Program-made: the position numbers and the translations under genes
Assembly: GCA_046518185.1 (NCBI GenBank)
Contig: JBKGRZ010000003.1
Coordinates: 434,001-498,000, forward strand
Length of the DNA: 64,000 nt
Source: Scandinavium vulneris_A
Lineage (GTDB): Bacteria > Pseudomonadota > Gammaproteobacteria > Enterobacterales > Enterobacteriaceae
Reading direction: 5' to 3'
The notes under the pieces: generated by a model
Told to the model about the DNA's origin: nothing
Databases searched by the model: none
What the model saw: the letters and a program-made list of their open reading frames with translations, nothing else
Shown here: positions 32,824 to 40,764 of the stretch, one piece after another
Layout: each line of letters opens with the position of its first letter
Numbering within the stretch: the first letter of the stretch is position 1

Positions 32824-33118
32824 AATAATCATAAATAATCACCACAAGATTGAATTTGATTAAATGCGAGTCAGCTCTCAAATTATCTCCACAGAGAATT
32901 CATGGCTTTCATCATTCCGCTGTTGACGTCAACGAAAACAGTACAACCCGCCCATCAAAAACACGTTCCCCCTGTCTTTCACACCGATTACCCGCATGAT
33001 TCACACTCTCATTACGCTCTCAAAATGCACAACAGGCAGTTGCACTGACTGAAAATTGGTGTCAGGATTAATCAATAGCAATCATTTTATGATTTGTTTT
33101 GACAACTGATTTGACAAC
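32824..33118. promoter_or_regulatory. Divergent ulaA/ulaG control region with candidate UlaR operators
   Basis: The 376-bp gap holds paired repeats near both ends. Near ulaA, AATAATCA occurs at 32824-32831 and 32834-32841. Near ulaG, AATCAT-TTT-ATGATT is a perfect palindrome at 33080-33094, and TTGACAAC is repeated at 33099-33106 and 33111-33118. In E. coli this gap carries UlaR operators, CRP and IHF sites. The repeats are seen; assigning them to UlaR is inference. I found no convincing CRP site by eye and no gene. Confidence 0.5.
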
Positions 33119-33135
33119 CAAGAAGGAAACTCACG

Positions 33136-34200
33136 ATGAGTAAAGTGGACACCATTACCCGCGAATCCTGGATCCTGAATACGTTTCCGGAGTGGGGCAG
33201 CTGGCTGAATGAAGAGATCGAGCAGGAAAAGGTCGCGGCGGGAACCTTCGCCATGTGGTGGCTGGGCTGCACTGGTATCTGGTTAAAGTCCCAGGGCGGC
33301 GCGAATCTGTGTGTCGACTTCTGGTGCGGAACCGGCAAGCAAAGCCACGGCAACCCGCTGATGAAGCAGGGCCACCAGATGCAGCGCATGGCCGGGGTGA
33401 AGAAGCTCCAGCCAAACCTGCGCACAACTCCGTTCGTACTGGATCCTTTTGCTATTCGCCAGATTGATGCTGTGCTTTCGACGCACGATCACAACGATCA
33501 TATTGATGTGAACGTGGCTGCCGCGGTAATGCAAAACTGCGCTGCCGACGTGCCGTTTATCGGTCCACAAACCTGCGTCGATCTGTGGGTCGGCTGGGGC
33601 GTGCCACGTGAACGTTGCATCGTCGTCAAGCCGGGTGACGTGGTTAAAGTCAAAGACATTGAAATCCATGCGTTAGATGCCTTTGACCGCACGGCGCTGA
33701 TCACCCTACCCGCCTCTCAAAAAGCGGCTGGCGTGTTGCCAGACGGCATGGACCAGCGTGCGGTCAACTATCTGTTCAAAACGCCGGGCGGCAATCTTTA
33801 TCACAGCGGCGACTCCCACTATTCCAACTACTACGCGAAGCACGGCAACGAGCATCAGATTGACGTGGCATTGGGCTCGTACGGTGAAAATCCACGGGGT
33901 ATCACCGACAAAATGACCAGCGCCGATATGTTGCGAATGGCGGAAGCGCTGAATACTAAAGTGGTCATCCCGTTCCATCACGACATCTGGTCGAACTTCC
34001 AGGCCGACCCGCAGGAAATCCGCGTGCTGTGGGAGATGAAAAAAGACCGCCTGAAGTATGGCTTCAAACCCTTTATCTGGCAGGTTGGCGGCAAATTTAC
34101 CTGGCCGCTGGATAAAGACAATTTTGAGTACCACTACCCGCGCGGCTTTGACGATTGCTTCACCACCGAACCAGATCTGCCGTTTAAATCCTTCCTTTAA
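33136..34200 (+). CDS. ulaG: L-ascorbate-6-phosphate lactonase UlaG
   Basis: Cytosolic metallo-beta-lactamase-fold enzyme that opens the lactone of L-ascorbate 6-phosphate to 3-keto-L-gulonate 6-phosphate. The metal motif is THDHNDHID (His117, His119, Asp121, His122). Length 354 residues equals E. coli UlaG. The ribosome binding site is AAGGAAA. It stands alone, divergent from ulaABCDEF. Confidence 0.97.
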   Translation: MSKVDTITRESWILNTFPEWGSWLNEEIEQEKVAAGTFAMWWLGCTGIWLKSQGGANLCVDFWCGTGKQSHGNPLMKQGHQMQRMAGVKKLQPNLRTTPFVLDPFAIRQIDAVLSTHDHNDHIDVNVAAAVMQNCAADVPFIGPQTCVDLWVGWGVPRERCIVVKPGDVVKVKDIEIHALDAFDRTALITLPASQKAAGVLPDGMDQRAVNYLFKTPGGNLYHSGDSHYSNYYAKHGNEHQIDVALGSYGENPRGITDKMTSADMLRMAEALNTKVVIPFHHDIWSNFQADPQEIRVLWEMKKDRLKYGFKPFIWQVGGKFTWPLDKDNFEYHYPRGFDDCFTTEPDLPFKSFL

Positions 34201-34325
34201 GTCTGAGCCGGCGCGGCACCGATCCGGGGGGATGACGTCGCGCCCGCTTTAAGACGACATTGATTTAGTAATTTCAGGCTATTTCAAATATCATCAGTAA
34301 AAATCACGGATCTTCGGAATAGCGC

Positions 34326-35081
34326 ATGACGGAAGCACAACGGCATCAAATTTTACTCGAACTGCTGGCGCAGTCCGGTTTTGTCACCGTCGAACAGGTG
34401 ATTGAAAAACTGGGCATTTCCCCTGCCACAGCGCGTCGGGATATCAATAAACTGGATGAAAGTGGCAGGCTGAAAAAGGTGCGTAACGGCGCGGAGGCCA
34501 TCAGCCAGCAGCGCCCGCGCTGGACGCCGATGAACATCCACGAAGCGCTGAATCACGATGAAAAGGTGCGAATTGCGCGCGCGGCTTCGCAGCTGGTTAA
34601 TCCGGGCGAAAGTGTGGTGATCAACTGTGGTTCGACCGCCTTCCTGCTGGGCCGGGAAATGTGTGGCAAGCCGGTGCAGATAATCACTAACTACCTGCCG
34701 CTGGCTAATTTTCTGATAGACCAGGAGCACGAGAGCGTGATCATCATGGGTGGCCAGTACAATAAAAGTCAGGCCATCACCCTGAGCCCGCAGAGTAGTG
34801 AAAATTCGCTCTATGCCGGACACTGGATGTTCACCAGCGGCAAAGGGCTGACCGCCGACGGGCTGTATAAAACCGACATGCTGACCGCGATGGCCGAACA
34901 AAAAATGCTCAATGGCGTGGGAAAACTGGTGGTGCTGGTAGACAGCACCAAAGTGGGCGAGCGCGCAGGGATGTTGTTCAGCCGCGCCGATGAAATCGAC
35001 GTGGTCATCACCGGCAAAGACGCCAGCCCTGAGATCCTTCAACAACTTGAGGCGCAGGGCGTAAAGGTTTTGCGGGTTTAA
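34326..35081 (+). CDS. ulaR: DeoR-family repressor of the ula regulon, UlaR
   Basis: A 251-residue DeoR-type repressor: N-terminal helix-turn-helix (GFVTVEQVIEKLGISPATAR, residues about 19-38) and a C-terminal sugar-isomerase-like effector domain. In E. coli L-ascorbate 6-phosphate releases it from DNA. It follows ulaG in the same direction after 125 bp and overlaps the convergent yjfP by four bases at the 3' end. Confidence 0.96.
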   Translation: MTEAQRHQILLELLAQSGFVTVEQVIEKLGISPATARRDINKLDESGRLKKVRNGAEAISQQRPRWTPMNIHEALNHDEKVRIARAASQLVNPGESVVINCGSTAFLLGREMCGKPVQIITNYLPLANFLIDQEHESVIIMGGQYNKSQAITLSPQSSENSLYAGHWMFTSGKGLTADGLYKTDMLTAMAEQKMLNGVGKLVVLVDSTKVGERAGMLFSRADEIDVVITGKDASPEILQQLEAQGVKVLRV

Positions 35082-35791
35082 AGCGTCTGACGGAAAAACG
35101 CCACCGTCGCGTCCAGCGCTTCCGGCGTGATGCGGTGGCGAACGCCTGCCTGCCACTGGAAGGTGAGCTGCCCATCAAGCCCCTGTTGCTGTAACGCCTG
35201 TTGTAAGCGGAAAGACTCGGCGGCGGGAACCACGTCGTCGTCTTCCCCGTGCCACAACATCAGCGGCTTAGCGGCCAGCTTGTCCAGCTGATGTCCGACG
35301 TCCCACTCGGCAAGTTCGGCTGGAAAAACGGGTGACGGAAATAGCGTCCGGGAAAGCGAGGTAAAATAGCCGGATCCCATCAGGCTCGCCCCACATTTCA
35401 GCTCCGGGTGATGTGTCATGATCCCCAGCGCGGTCATTCCCCCCATTGACGCACCGGCAACCGCCAGCCGCCCTTCTTCCAGCCAGCCCTGTTGCACAAT
35501 CGCGTCACGCAGCGCGGAAAACGCCTGACAGCTATTCAGCAAAATGGGCCAAAAACGCTGGAGCCGCCCGGCAGCATCGCCGTTAAATCGTGCCCCGTGC
35601 TCGGGGGCATCAGGCATAATCACCCGAAATCCAGCCTCGGCCAGCGCAACAGCAAAATAGCTGTAGACCACCCGGGAAGAGGTGAATCCATGATAAAAAA
35701 TGATGCAGGGCAGCGCGGCACTGGCTTTGCCCTGCGGATAAGCATGCAAAATCTCGCCGCCCGCCAGATTACGCATTTCAAGTTCAATCAT
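35078..35791 (-). CDS. yjfP: Alpha/beta-hydrolase esterase YjfP
   Basis: A 237-residue cytosolic esterase of the dienelactone-hydrolase-like group. The nucleophile is Ser115 in GASMGG; HGEDDDVVP and a late histidine (VRHRITPEA) complete the likely triad. E. coli YjfP hydrolyses short-chain esters and p-nitrophenyl acetate; its physiological substrate is unknown. It overlaps ulaR convergently by four bases and is divergent from bsmA. Confidence 0.92.
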   Translation of the reverse strand: MIELEMRNLAGGEILHAYPQGKASAALPCIIFYHGFTSSRVVYSYFAVALAEAGFRVIMPDAPEHGARFNGDAAGRLQRFWPILLNSCQAFSALRDAIVQQGWLEEGRLAVAGASMGGMTALGIMTHHPELKCGASLMGSGYFTSLSRTLFPSPVFPAELAEWDVGHQLDKLAAKPLMLWHGEDDDVVPAAESFRLQQALQQQGLDGQLTFQWQAGVRHRITPEALDATVAFFRQTL

Positions 35792-35997
35792 TTATTTTCT
35801 CCTTCTTATATGCTGGTATGACATGCAGCATTCTCACACGCAAGTTTATCCTTTTTGAGTTGCTGTTAATGTTGAGAGCTGGATTACGCTTTTACGATTA
35901 TTTCATTCGAAAATCGCGCCAGAGATAACAGTTCGGGAACATTCCCCCTAAACGCAAATTATTAATCACTACACTAATGATTATCAGGAAACGGGAT

Positions 35998-36309
35998 ATG
36001 GCTATGCGACGTGTTACGCCAATGCTGCTGGCGCTTTTACTGTGTGGATGTAGCGTACTTCAGGGAACGCCTGAAGCGCCGCCACCGCTGACCAGTCATC
36101 CGCAGGAAATCCAGCGAAATCAAACGGAAGGCCTGCAGAAAATCGGAACGGTTAGCGCCATGGTGTACGGTTCACCGATGGACGTTGAAGCACAGATCAA
36201 GGCGAAGGTCACCGCCGCCAAAGCGGATTACTACGTCATTGTCATGATCGATGACACCGTGGTTCCGGGGCAATGGTATTCACAGGCAATTATGTATCGC
36301 AAACAATAA
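35998..36309 (+). CDS. bsmA: DUF1471 lipoprotein BsmA (YjfO)
   Basis: A 103-residue lipoprotein: signal peptide with lipobox LLLCGC, lipidated at the cysteine in CGCSVLQG or its neighbour, followed by a short Pro-rich linker and a DUF1471 domain ending in WYSQAIMYRKQ. E. coli BsmA affects biofilm stress resistance and motility. I prefer the ATG at 35998 (AGGAAACGGGAT upstream); the codons at 35977 and 36004 are possible. Confidence 0.88.
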   Translation: MAMRRVTPMLLALLLCGCSVLQGTPEAPPPLTSHPQEIQRNQTEGLQKIGTVSAMVYGSPMDVEAQIKAKVTAAKADYYVIVMIDDTVVPGQWYSQAIMYRKQ

Positions 36310-36455
36310 GCGAGCATCATTTAGCCAGATTTACATTGCTTTTCAGCCGTTCACGTTTCCCGATGCACAATGACGTCATGCCGCTTTTCAGGATGCACGT
36401 CTGCAATGGATTGCCCAGGGCTAACCTCGGGTTACGTGAAATGGAGCTGACGACG

Positions 36456-36716
36456 ATGAAACACGCCTTTGCCTACACATTAGGATTTTCTAACACCACG
36501 GCGCAGTCTGCGGAATTTGCCAGTGCCGATTGCGTGACCGGACTGAATGAAATTGGTCTGATTTCCGTCAATAATATTTCAGGCAGCCTTCAGGATGTCG
36601 AACACGTGATTGCCCGTAAAGCCGACGAGCAAGGGGCGAGCTGGTATCGCATTATCCAGATGTATGAAGAGCAGCATGCCGATAACTGGCGCGTGCAGGC
36701 GATTCTCTACGCCTGA
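36456..36716 (+). CDS. yjfN: DUF1471 protein YjfN, reported DegP-protease activator
   Basis: An 86-residue DUF1471 protein. The C-terminal 65 residues (AEFASADCVTGLNEIG onward, ending VQAILYA) are near-identical to E. coli YjfN, which is reported to activate the periplasmic protease DegP. The N-terminus (MKHAFAYTLGFSNTTAQS) has only a short hydrophobic stretch, so export by a standard signal peptide is not obvious. The ATG at 36456 follows GGAG; an in-frame ATG at 36441 is the alternative. It follows bsmA, another DUF1471 gene, by 146 bp. Confidence 0.85.
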   Translation: MKHAFAYTLGFSNTTAQSAEFASADCVTGLNEIGLISVNNISGSLQDVEHVIARKADEQGASWYRIIQMYEEQHADNWRVQAILYA

Positions 36717-36722
36717 TAAGAG

Positions 36723-36743
36723 GGGCAGACGGAACGTCTGCCC
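36723..36743. terminator. Hairpin between convergent yjfN and aidB
   Basis: GGGCAGACG (36723-36731), loop GAA, CGTCTGCCC (36735-36743): a perfect 9-bp stem in a 34-bp gap. It lacks a T run and may serve both genes as a weak terminator. Confidence 0.65.
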
Positions 36744-36750
36744 TGATGAT

Positions 36751-38373
36751 TCACCCCGCGCCCCCCGTTGCACGCAGCAACAAATCATCCTGAACGCGTT
36801 CATCCAGCATAACTCCCCCGCGCACGTCGAGCATCATTCGACACCATGCCTGCGCCACCGGCGGCGTCGCGGTTTTCAACATTTGCGCCCCAGAGCCTAG
36901 CAGATACAGCTGCTGCGTTATCTCCCAACCCTGCGCTTCCGACGGCTTACGCAGACGCTGCTGGAACTGTCGCCAGGCCCTGTCGAAATGCCGGTCTTGT
37001 CCTTTCACGTCATTGCATTCCGCACTGAGCAAATCCAGTACGCCAGGCTGTTTTGCCAGCACACGTAGCACATCAAGGCACATAATATTGCCAGAACCTT
37101 CCCAGATGCTGTTCACCGGCATTTCCCGGTACAGCCGTGGAAGTTCGTTGTCTTCGCAATAGCCGATGCCGCCCAACACCTCCATCGCCTCGGCCACAAA
37201 CGGGATACCGGCCTTGCATACCGCAAATTTTGCCGCGGGGGTAAACAGCCGCGCCCACAAGGTTTCCTCCGGCGAACGTCGGTTATCCCACGCCCTGGCG
37301 AGGCGGAACAGAAAGGCGGTCTGGCCTTCGAGCTGCAATGCCATGCGGCTGAGCACCTGTCGCATCAGCGGCTGAGTAATCAGCGTCTTACCAAACGCCT
37401 GTCGTTGATGGGTGTGATATAGCGCCACCGACAGCGCGCGCCGCATCAGTCCGTGGCTACCCAGCGCACAGTCAAACCGGGTCAGGCCGCCCATCCTGAG
37501 AATGAGCCTGATACCTTCCCCTTCTTCACCCAATAACCAGCCGGTGGCGTCGGTAAACTCGACTTCACTGCTGGCGTTCGAGCGGTTGCCGAGCTTGTCT
37601 TTCAGACGTTCGAGCCGGATGGCGTTGCGCTGTCCATCAGGCAAAAAGCGGGGAACAAAGAAGCATGACAGGCCGCCTGTTGCCTGCGCCAGCACTAAAT
37701 GGGCGTCGCTTTGTGGCACCGAGAAAAACCATTTATGCCCCACCAGCCGGTACATCTCGCCGTCGATTTTTTCCGCCCGCGTGGTGTTGCTCAGCACGTC
37801 CGAACCGCCCTGCTTTTCGGTCATGCCCATGCCGATCAGCAGGCCGCGCTTCTGACTTCCCGGCAGATAATGCGAGTCATAGCGATCGCTCATCAGCGGC
37901 GTGAGCCAGTCGGCAAAGGGTTTGGGCAGGAATTGCTGTAACAATGGCGTGGCGGCGAAGGTCATGGTTATTGGGCAGAGCGTCCCGGCCTCGACCTGAG
38001 CATGAAGGGTAAAGCGGGCGGCGCGGGCCACAAATGCCCCTGCTCGCGCCTCATCTTCCCAGGCAAGATTATGTATCCGGTTGGCGCACAACCCCTGCAT
38101 CAGCAGGTGCCATGCAGGGTGAAAACGTACATCGTCGAGCCGCTCCCCCGTCGCGTCATAACGCAGTAGCTCCGGCGAGTTCAGGTTAGCCAGCCGCCCG
38201 AGTTCCAGCGACTCCGCGGTGCCGAGCTGCTGCCCGATACTGGCCAGTAAATCCACGTCCCAGGCCGCGCCTTCGCGCATCACCGCCTCGCGCAGGGCGC
38301 TGTCAGAGAGGAACAGATTGCTGTTATTGAGCGGAGTCGGCTGATTGAACACCGTATGGGTTTGCCAGTGCAT
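36751..38373 (-). CDS. aidB: Acyl-CoA-dehydrogenase-like flavoprotein AidB
   Basis: A 540-residue FAD protein of the Ada (adaptive) response that binds DNA, including its own promoter, and is thought to protect DNA from alkylation. The start ATG at 38373 follows GGAGGGAG; the frame to 38538 has no such site. Seen are TFAATPLL, GMTEKQGGSDV (FAD/substrate site) and SIWEGSGNIMCLDVLR, with a C-terminal DNA-binding helical region. Divergent from an MHS transporter, whereas K-12 has yjfC upstream. Confidence 0.96.
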   Translation of the reverse strand: MHWQTHTVFNQPTPLNNSNLFLSDSALREAVMREGAAWDVDLLASIGQQLGTAESLELGRLANLNSPELLRYDATGERLDDVRFHPAWHLLMQGLCANRIHNLAWEDEARAGAFVARAARFTLHAQVEAGTLCPITMTFAATPLLQQFLPKPFADWLTPLMSDRYDSHYLPGSQKRGLLIGMGMTEKQGGSDVLSNTTRAEKIDGEMYRLVGHKWFFSVPQSDAHLVLAQATGGLSCFFVPRFLPDGQRNAIRLERLKDKLGNRSNASSEVEFTDATGWLLGEEGEGIRLILRMGGLTRFDCALGSHGLMRRALSVALYHTHQRQAFGKTLITQPLMRQVLSRMALQLEGQTAFLFRLARAWDNRRSPEETLWARLFTPAAKFAVCKAGIPFVAEAMEVLGGIGYCEDNELPRLYREMPVNSIWEGSGNIMCLDVLRVLAKQPGVLDLLSAECNDVKGQDRHFDRAWRQFQQRLRKPSEAQGWEITQQLYLLGSGAQMLKTATPPVAQAWCRMMLDVRGGVMLDERVQDDLLLRATGGAG

Positions 38374-38570
38374 CGTGTCTCCCTCCTTCATTGGCATCAG
38401 CCGTAAGTATGGTTGGCCCCTGCCTTTCTGCCCGTGAAACGCCGGACAAAAAAGAATCATCTCCCGCTTCGTGAAGCGCATCACAGGCGTAAGAATTTTA
38501 AATCTTGTCATCGCTTTTGTATGGAATAATTTATTCACTTGTTAATACGATGGTCACCCCGGGACGGTTT

Positions 38571-39860
38571 ATGCAAACAGGGTCAGCAGCAGCGGCGCAC
38601 AAGCGGGCGCTTATCGCCGGTTCAATCGGTAATTTCATCGAGTGGTATGAATTTGCCGTCTACGGTTTTCTGGCTACGGTGATTGCCAAAAACTTCTTCC
38701 AGCTGGAGGGCGAAGCGCCGCTCACCGGGTTGATTCTTACCTACGCGGCGTTTGCCGTTGCCTTCTTCTTCCGTCCATTGGGCGCGGTGGTTTTTGGCCG
38801 GATGGGGGACAGAATCGGGCGTAAACCGACGCTGATTCTGGTGCTGGTGATGATGACGCTCGCGACCACCGCCATTGGCCTGGTGCCGGTGTACGCGAGC
38901 ATTGGCGTTGCCGCCCCGCTAGTATTGACCGCGCTGCGTATATTGCAGGGCCTGTTTGCCGGAGGCGAGTACGGCGGGGCCGTGTCGTTGATGACCGAGT
39001 TTGCCCCGCGTGGCAAACGTGGCCTGTACGGTGCCTGGCAATCCTTCACCGTGGCACTGGGCCTGCTGGCAGGCGCGGGTATCGTCGCGCTGATGTCTGC
39101 CCTGTTAAGCCCGGAAGCCATGCTCGACTGGGGCTGGCGCGTACCGTTCTTCCTGGCGTTACCGATGGGCGGCGTTGCGCTTTGGCTGCGGGTCAATATG
39201 GAAGAAACACCGAGCTTTGTCCGTCAGCAGACAACCGCTGCCCCGGCGGTCAAAGCCAGCACCCGCTCCACCTTTAAAGCCATTATGACCGGCATCGGCC
39301 GTCTGATGGTGTGGTCGGCGGCGGGATATACCTATCTGGTGATCATGCCTTCCTATCTGCAGTCTGCGCTGCATACCGGATTTAACCAGGCACTGCTGAT
39401 TGCGGTGATTTCAAATATTGGCTTCGCTGCGACCATTATTCCGGCAGGCATCCTGAGCGATAAAATAGGCCGTCGCACGGTGATGGTAAGTGCGGCTGTG
39501 CTGCTACTGGTCCTGGCGCTGCCGTTACTCAATATTTTGCAGGCAGAGTCGAGCACGCTATGGGTAAAAGCGGGGGTAGTTCTGATTGCCGGGGGTCTGG
39601 TCGGAATGCTTGCCGGTCCGGGCCCAGCGATGCTGGCGGAGATGTTCCCGACTAAAGTGCGCTATACCGGGCTGGGGCTGGCGTATTCGCTGTCTAACGC
39701 GTTTTTCTCAGGCTGTGCGGGGTTGATCATCACCGGGCTGATTAAGCAGACGGGTAATCTCGATATTCCGGCTTATTATGTGATGGCCACGGCGGTGGTG
39801 AGTATTGTCGCGCTAATGACGCTGAGAAAGGACGACCATTTGCGGTCACTGGATGAGTAA
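38571..39860 (+). CDS. MHS-family (ProP/ShiA/KgtP-like) MFS metabolite:H+ symporter
   Basis: A 429-residue, 12-segment transporter. The family signatures are SIGNFIEWYEFAVYGFLA at the start, RMGDRIGRKPTL in the first cytosolic loop and GLFAGGEYGGA in helix 4. Members carry compatible solutes, dicarboxylates or aromatic acids; the substrate here is unknown. I chose the ATG at 38571; an ATG at 38550 in frame is equally weak in ribosome binding site. In K-12 this interval between aidB and rlmB holds yjfC and yjfM-yjfI, none of which is here. Confidence 0.9.
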   Translation: MQTGSAAAAHKRALIAGSIGNFIEWYEFAVYGFLATVIAKNFFQLEGEAPLTGLILTYAAFAVAFFFRPLGAVVFGRMGDRIGRKPTLILVLVMMTLATTAIGLVPVYASIGVAAPLVLTALRILQGLFAGGEYGGAVSLMTEFAPRGKRGLYGAWQSFTVALGLLAGAGIVALMSALLSPEAMLDWGWRVPFFLALPMGGVALWLRVNMEETPSFVRQQTTAAPAVKASTRSTFKAIMTGIGRLMVWSAAGYTYLVIMPSYLQSALHTGFNQALLIAVISNIGFAATIIPAGILSDKIGRRTVMVSAAVLLLVLALPLLNILQAESSTLWVKAGVVLIAGGLVGMLAGPGPAMLAEMFPTKVRYTGLGLAYSLSNAFFSGCAGLIITGLIKQTGNLDIPAYYVMATAVVSIVALMTLRKDDHLRSLDE

Positions 39861-39867
39861 ACAAACT

Positions 39868-39934
39868 GCCCGACGGCGCGACGCTTGCCTGACCTACGGA
39901 GATGTAAGTCAGGTAAACGTAACGCCATCAGGCA
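39868..39934. repeat. BIME: two REP units in inverted orientation
   Basis: GCCCGACGGCGCGACGCTTG followed by CCTGACCTACG, then the opposite-strand unit ending in TAACGCCATCAGGC. The pair matches the classical REP layout (GCCxGATGGCG...CTTxxCAGGCCTACG) in head-to-head form. It fills the gap between convergent MHS transporter and rlmB. Confidence 0.85.
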
Positions 39935-39941
39935 TTAACGA

Positions 39942-40673
39942 TTAACTTCTCTGACGCACAGCTTCGAACAGGCAGATACCGGTGGCGACAGACACGTTCA
40001 GTGACGACACGCTGCCTGCCATCGGAATGCTGATCAGCTCATCGCAGTGCTCACGGGTCAGACGACGCATCCCTTCCCCTTCGGCACCCATCACCAGCGC
40101 CATGCTGCCGGTCATTTTGCTCTGATACAGCGTATGGTCGGCTTCGCCTGCCGTGCCAACGATCCAGACGTTCTCTTCCTGTAACAGACGCATGGTGCGC
40201 GCCAGGTTGGTCACCCGGATCAGCGGCACGTTTTCAGCTGCGCCACAGGCGACTTTCTTCGCCGTCGCATTGAGCTGGGCAGACCGATCGCGCGGGACAA
40301 TCACCGCATGAACCCCCGCGGCATCGGCGCTACGCAGGCACGCGCCAAGGTTATGGGGATCGGTCACGCCGTCGAGGATCAGCAGGAACGGATTCTCGAA
40401 CTGTGCCAGCAGGTCAGGCAGATCGTTTTCCTGATACTGTCGGCCCTCTTTCACACGGGCGATGATCCCCTGATGCACAGCACCTTCGCTTTTCTCATCC
40501 AGGTACTGGCGGTTAGCCACCTGAATCACCACGCCCTGGGCTTCCAGGGCATGGATCAGCGGCAGAAGACGTTTGTCTTCACGGCCTTTCAGAATAAACA
40601 CTTCCTGAAAACGCTCTGGAGCGCGCTCCAGCAGGGCCTGCACCGCATGGATGCCGTAAATCATTTCACTCAT
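39942..40673 (-). CDS. rlmB: 23S rRNA (Gm2251) 2'-O-methyltransferase RlmB
   Basis: SPOUT-family methyltransferase acting on Gm2251 in the peptidyl-transferase P loop. Length 243 residues equals E. coli RlmB. The three trefoil-knot motifs are seen: NLGACLRSADAAG, MGAEGEGMRR and IPMAGSVSSLNVSVA. The start is the ATG at 40673 (MSEMIYGIHAVQ). Last gene of the long minus-strand operon, after rnr. Confidence 0.97.
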   Translation of the reverse strand: MSEMIYGIHAVQALLERAPERFQEVFILKGREDKRLLPLIHALEAQGVVIQVANRQYLDEKSEGAVHQGIIARVKEGRQYQENDLPDLLAQFENPFLLILDGVTDPHNLGACLRSADAAGVHAVIVPRDRSAQLNATAKKVACGAAENVPLIRVTNLARTMRLLQEENVWIVGTAGEADHTLYQSKMTGSMALVMGAEGEGMRRLTREHCDELISIPMAGSVSSLNVSVATGICLFEAVRQRS

Positions 40674-40705
40674 GAATGGTACTCGTAAAGGGTTAATTGC
40701 TATTC

Positions 40706-40758
40706 CCCTCACCCCAACTCTCCCCCCAAAGCGGCGAGGGAGAGGGCAAGAGTGAGGG
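40706..40758. repeat. Nested palindromic repeat between rnr and rlmB
   Basis: Outer arms CCCTCAC (40706-40712) and GTGAGGG (40752-40758) and inner arms CTCTCCC (40718-40724) and GGGAGAG (40738-40744) fold into one long interrupted hairpin. Such C/T-rich palindromes recur between genes in enterobacteria. It probably tunes the rnr-rlmB mRNA. Confidence 0.6.
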
Positions 40759-40764
40759 TAAAAA

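Noticed and set aside
32760..33135. CRP site in the ula control region
   Set aside because: TTGTGGCGCTCAC near 32810 has the half-sites too close together (3 bp instead of 6), so I do not call it despite the known CRP control of ula in E. coli.
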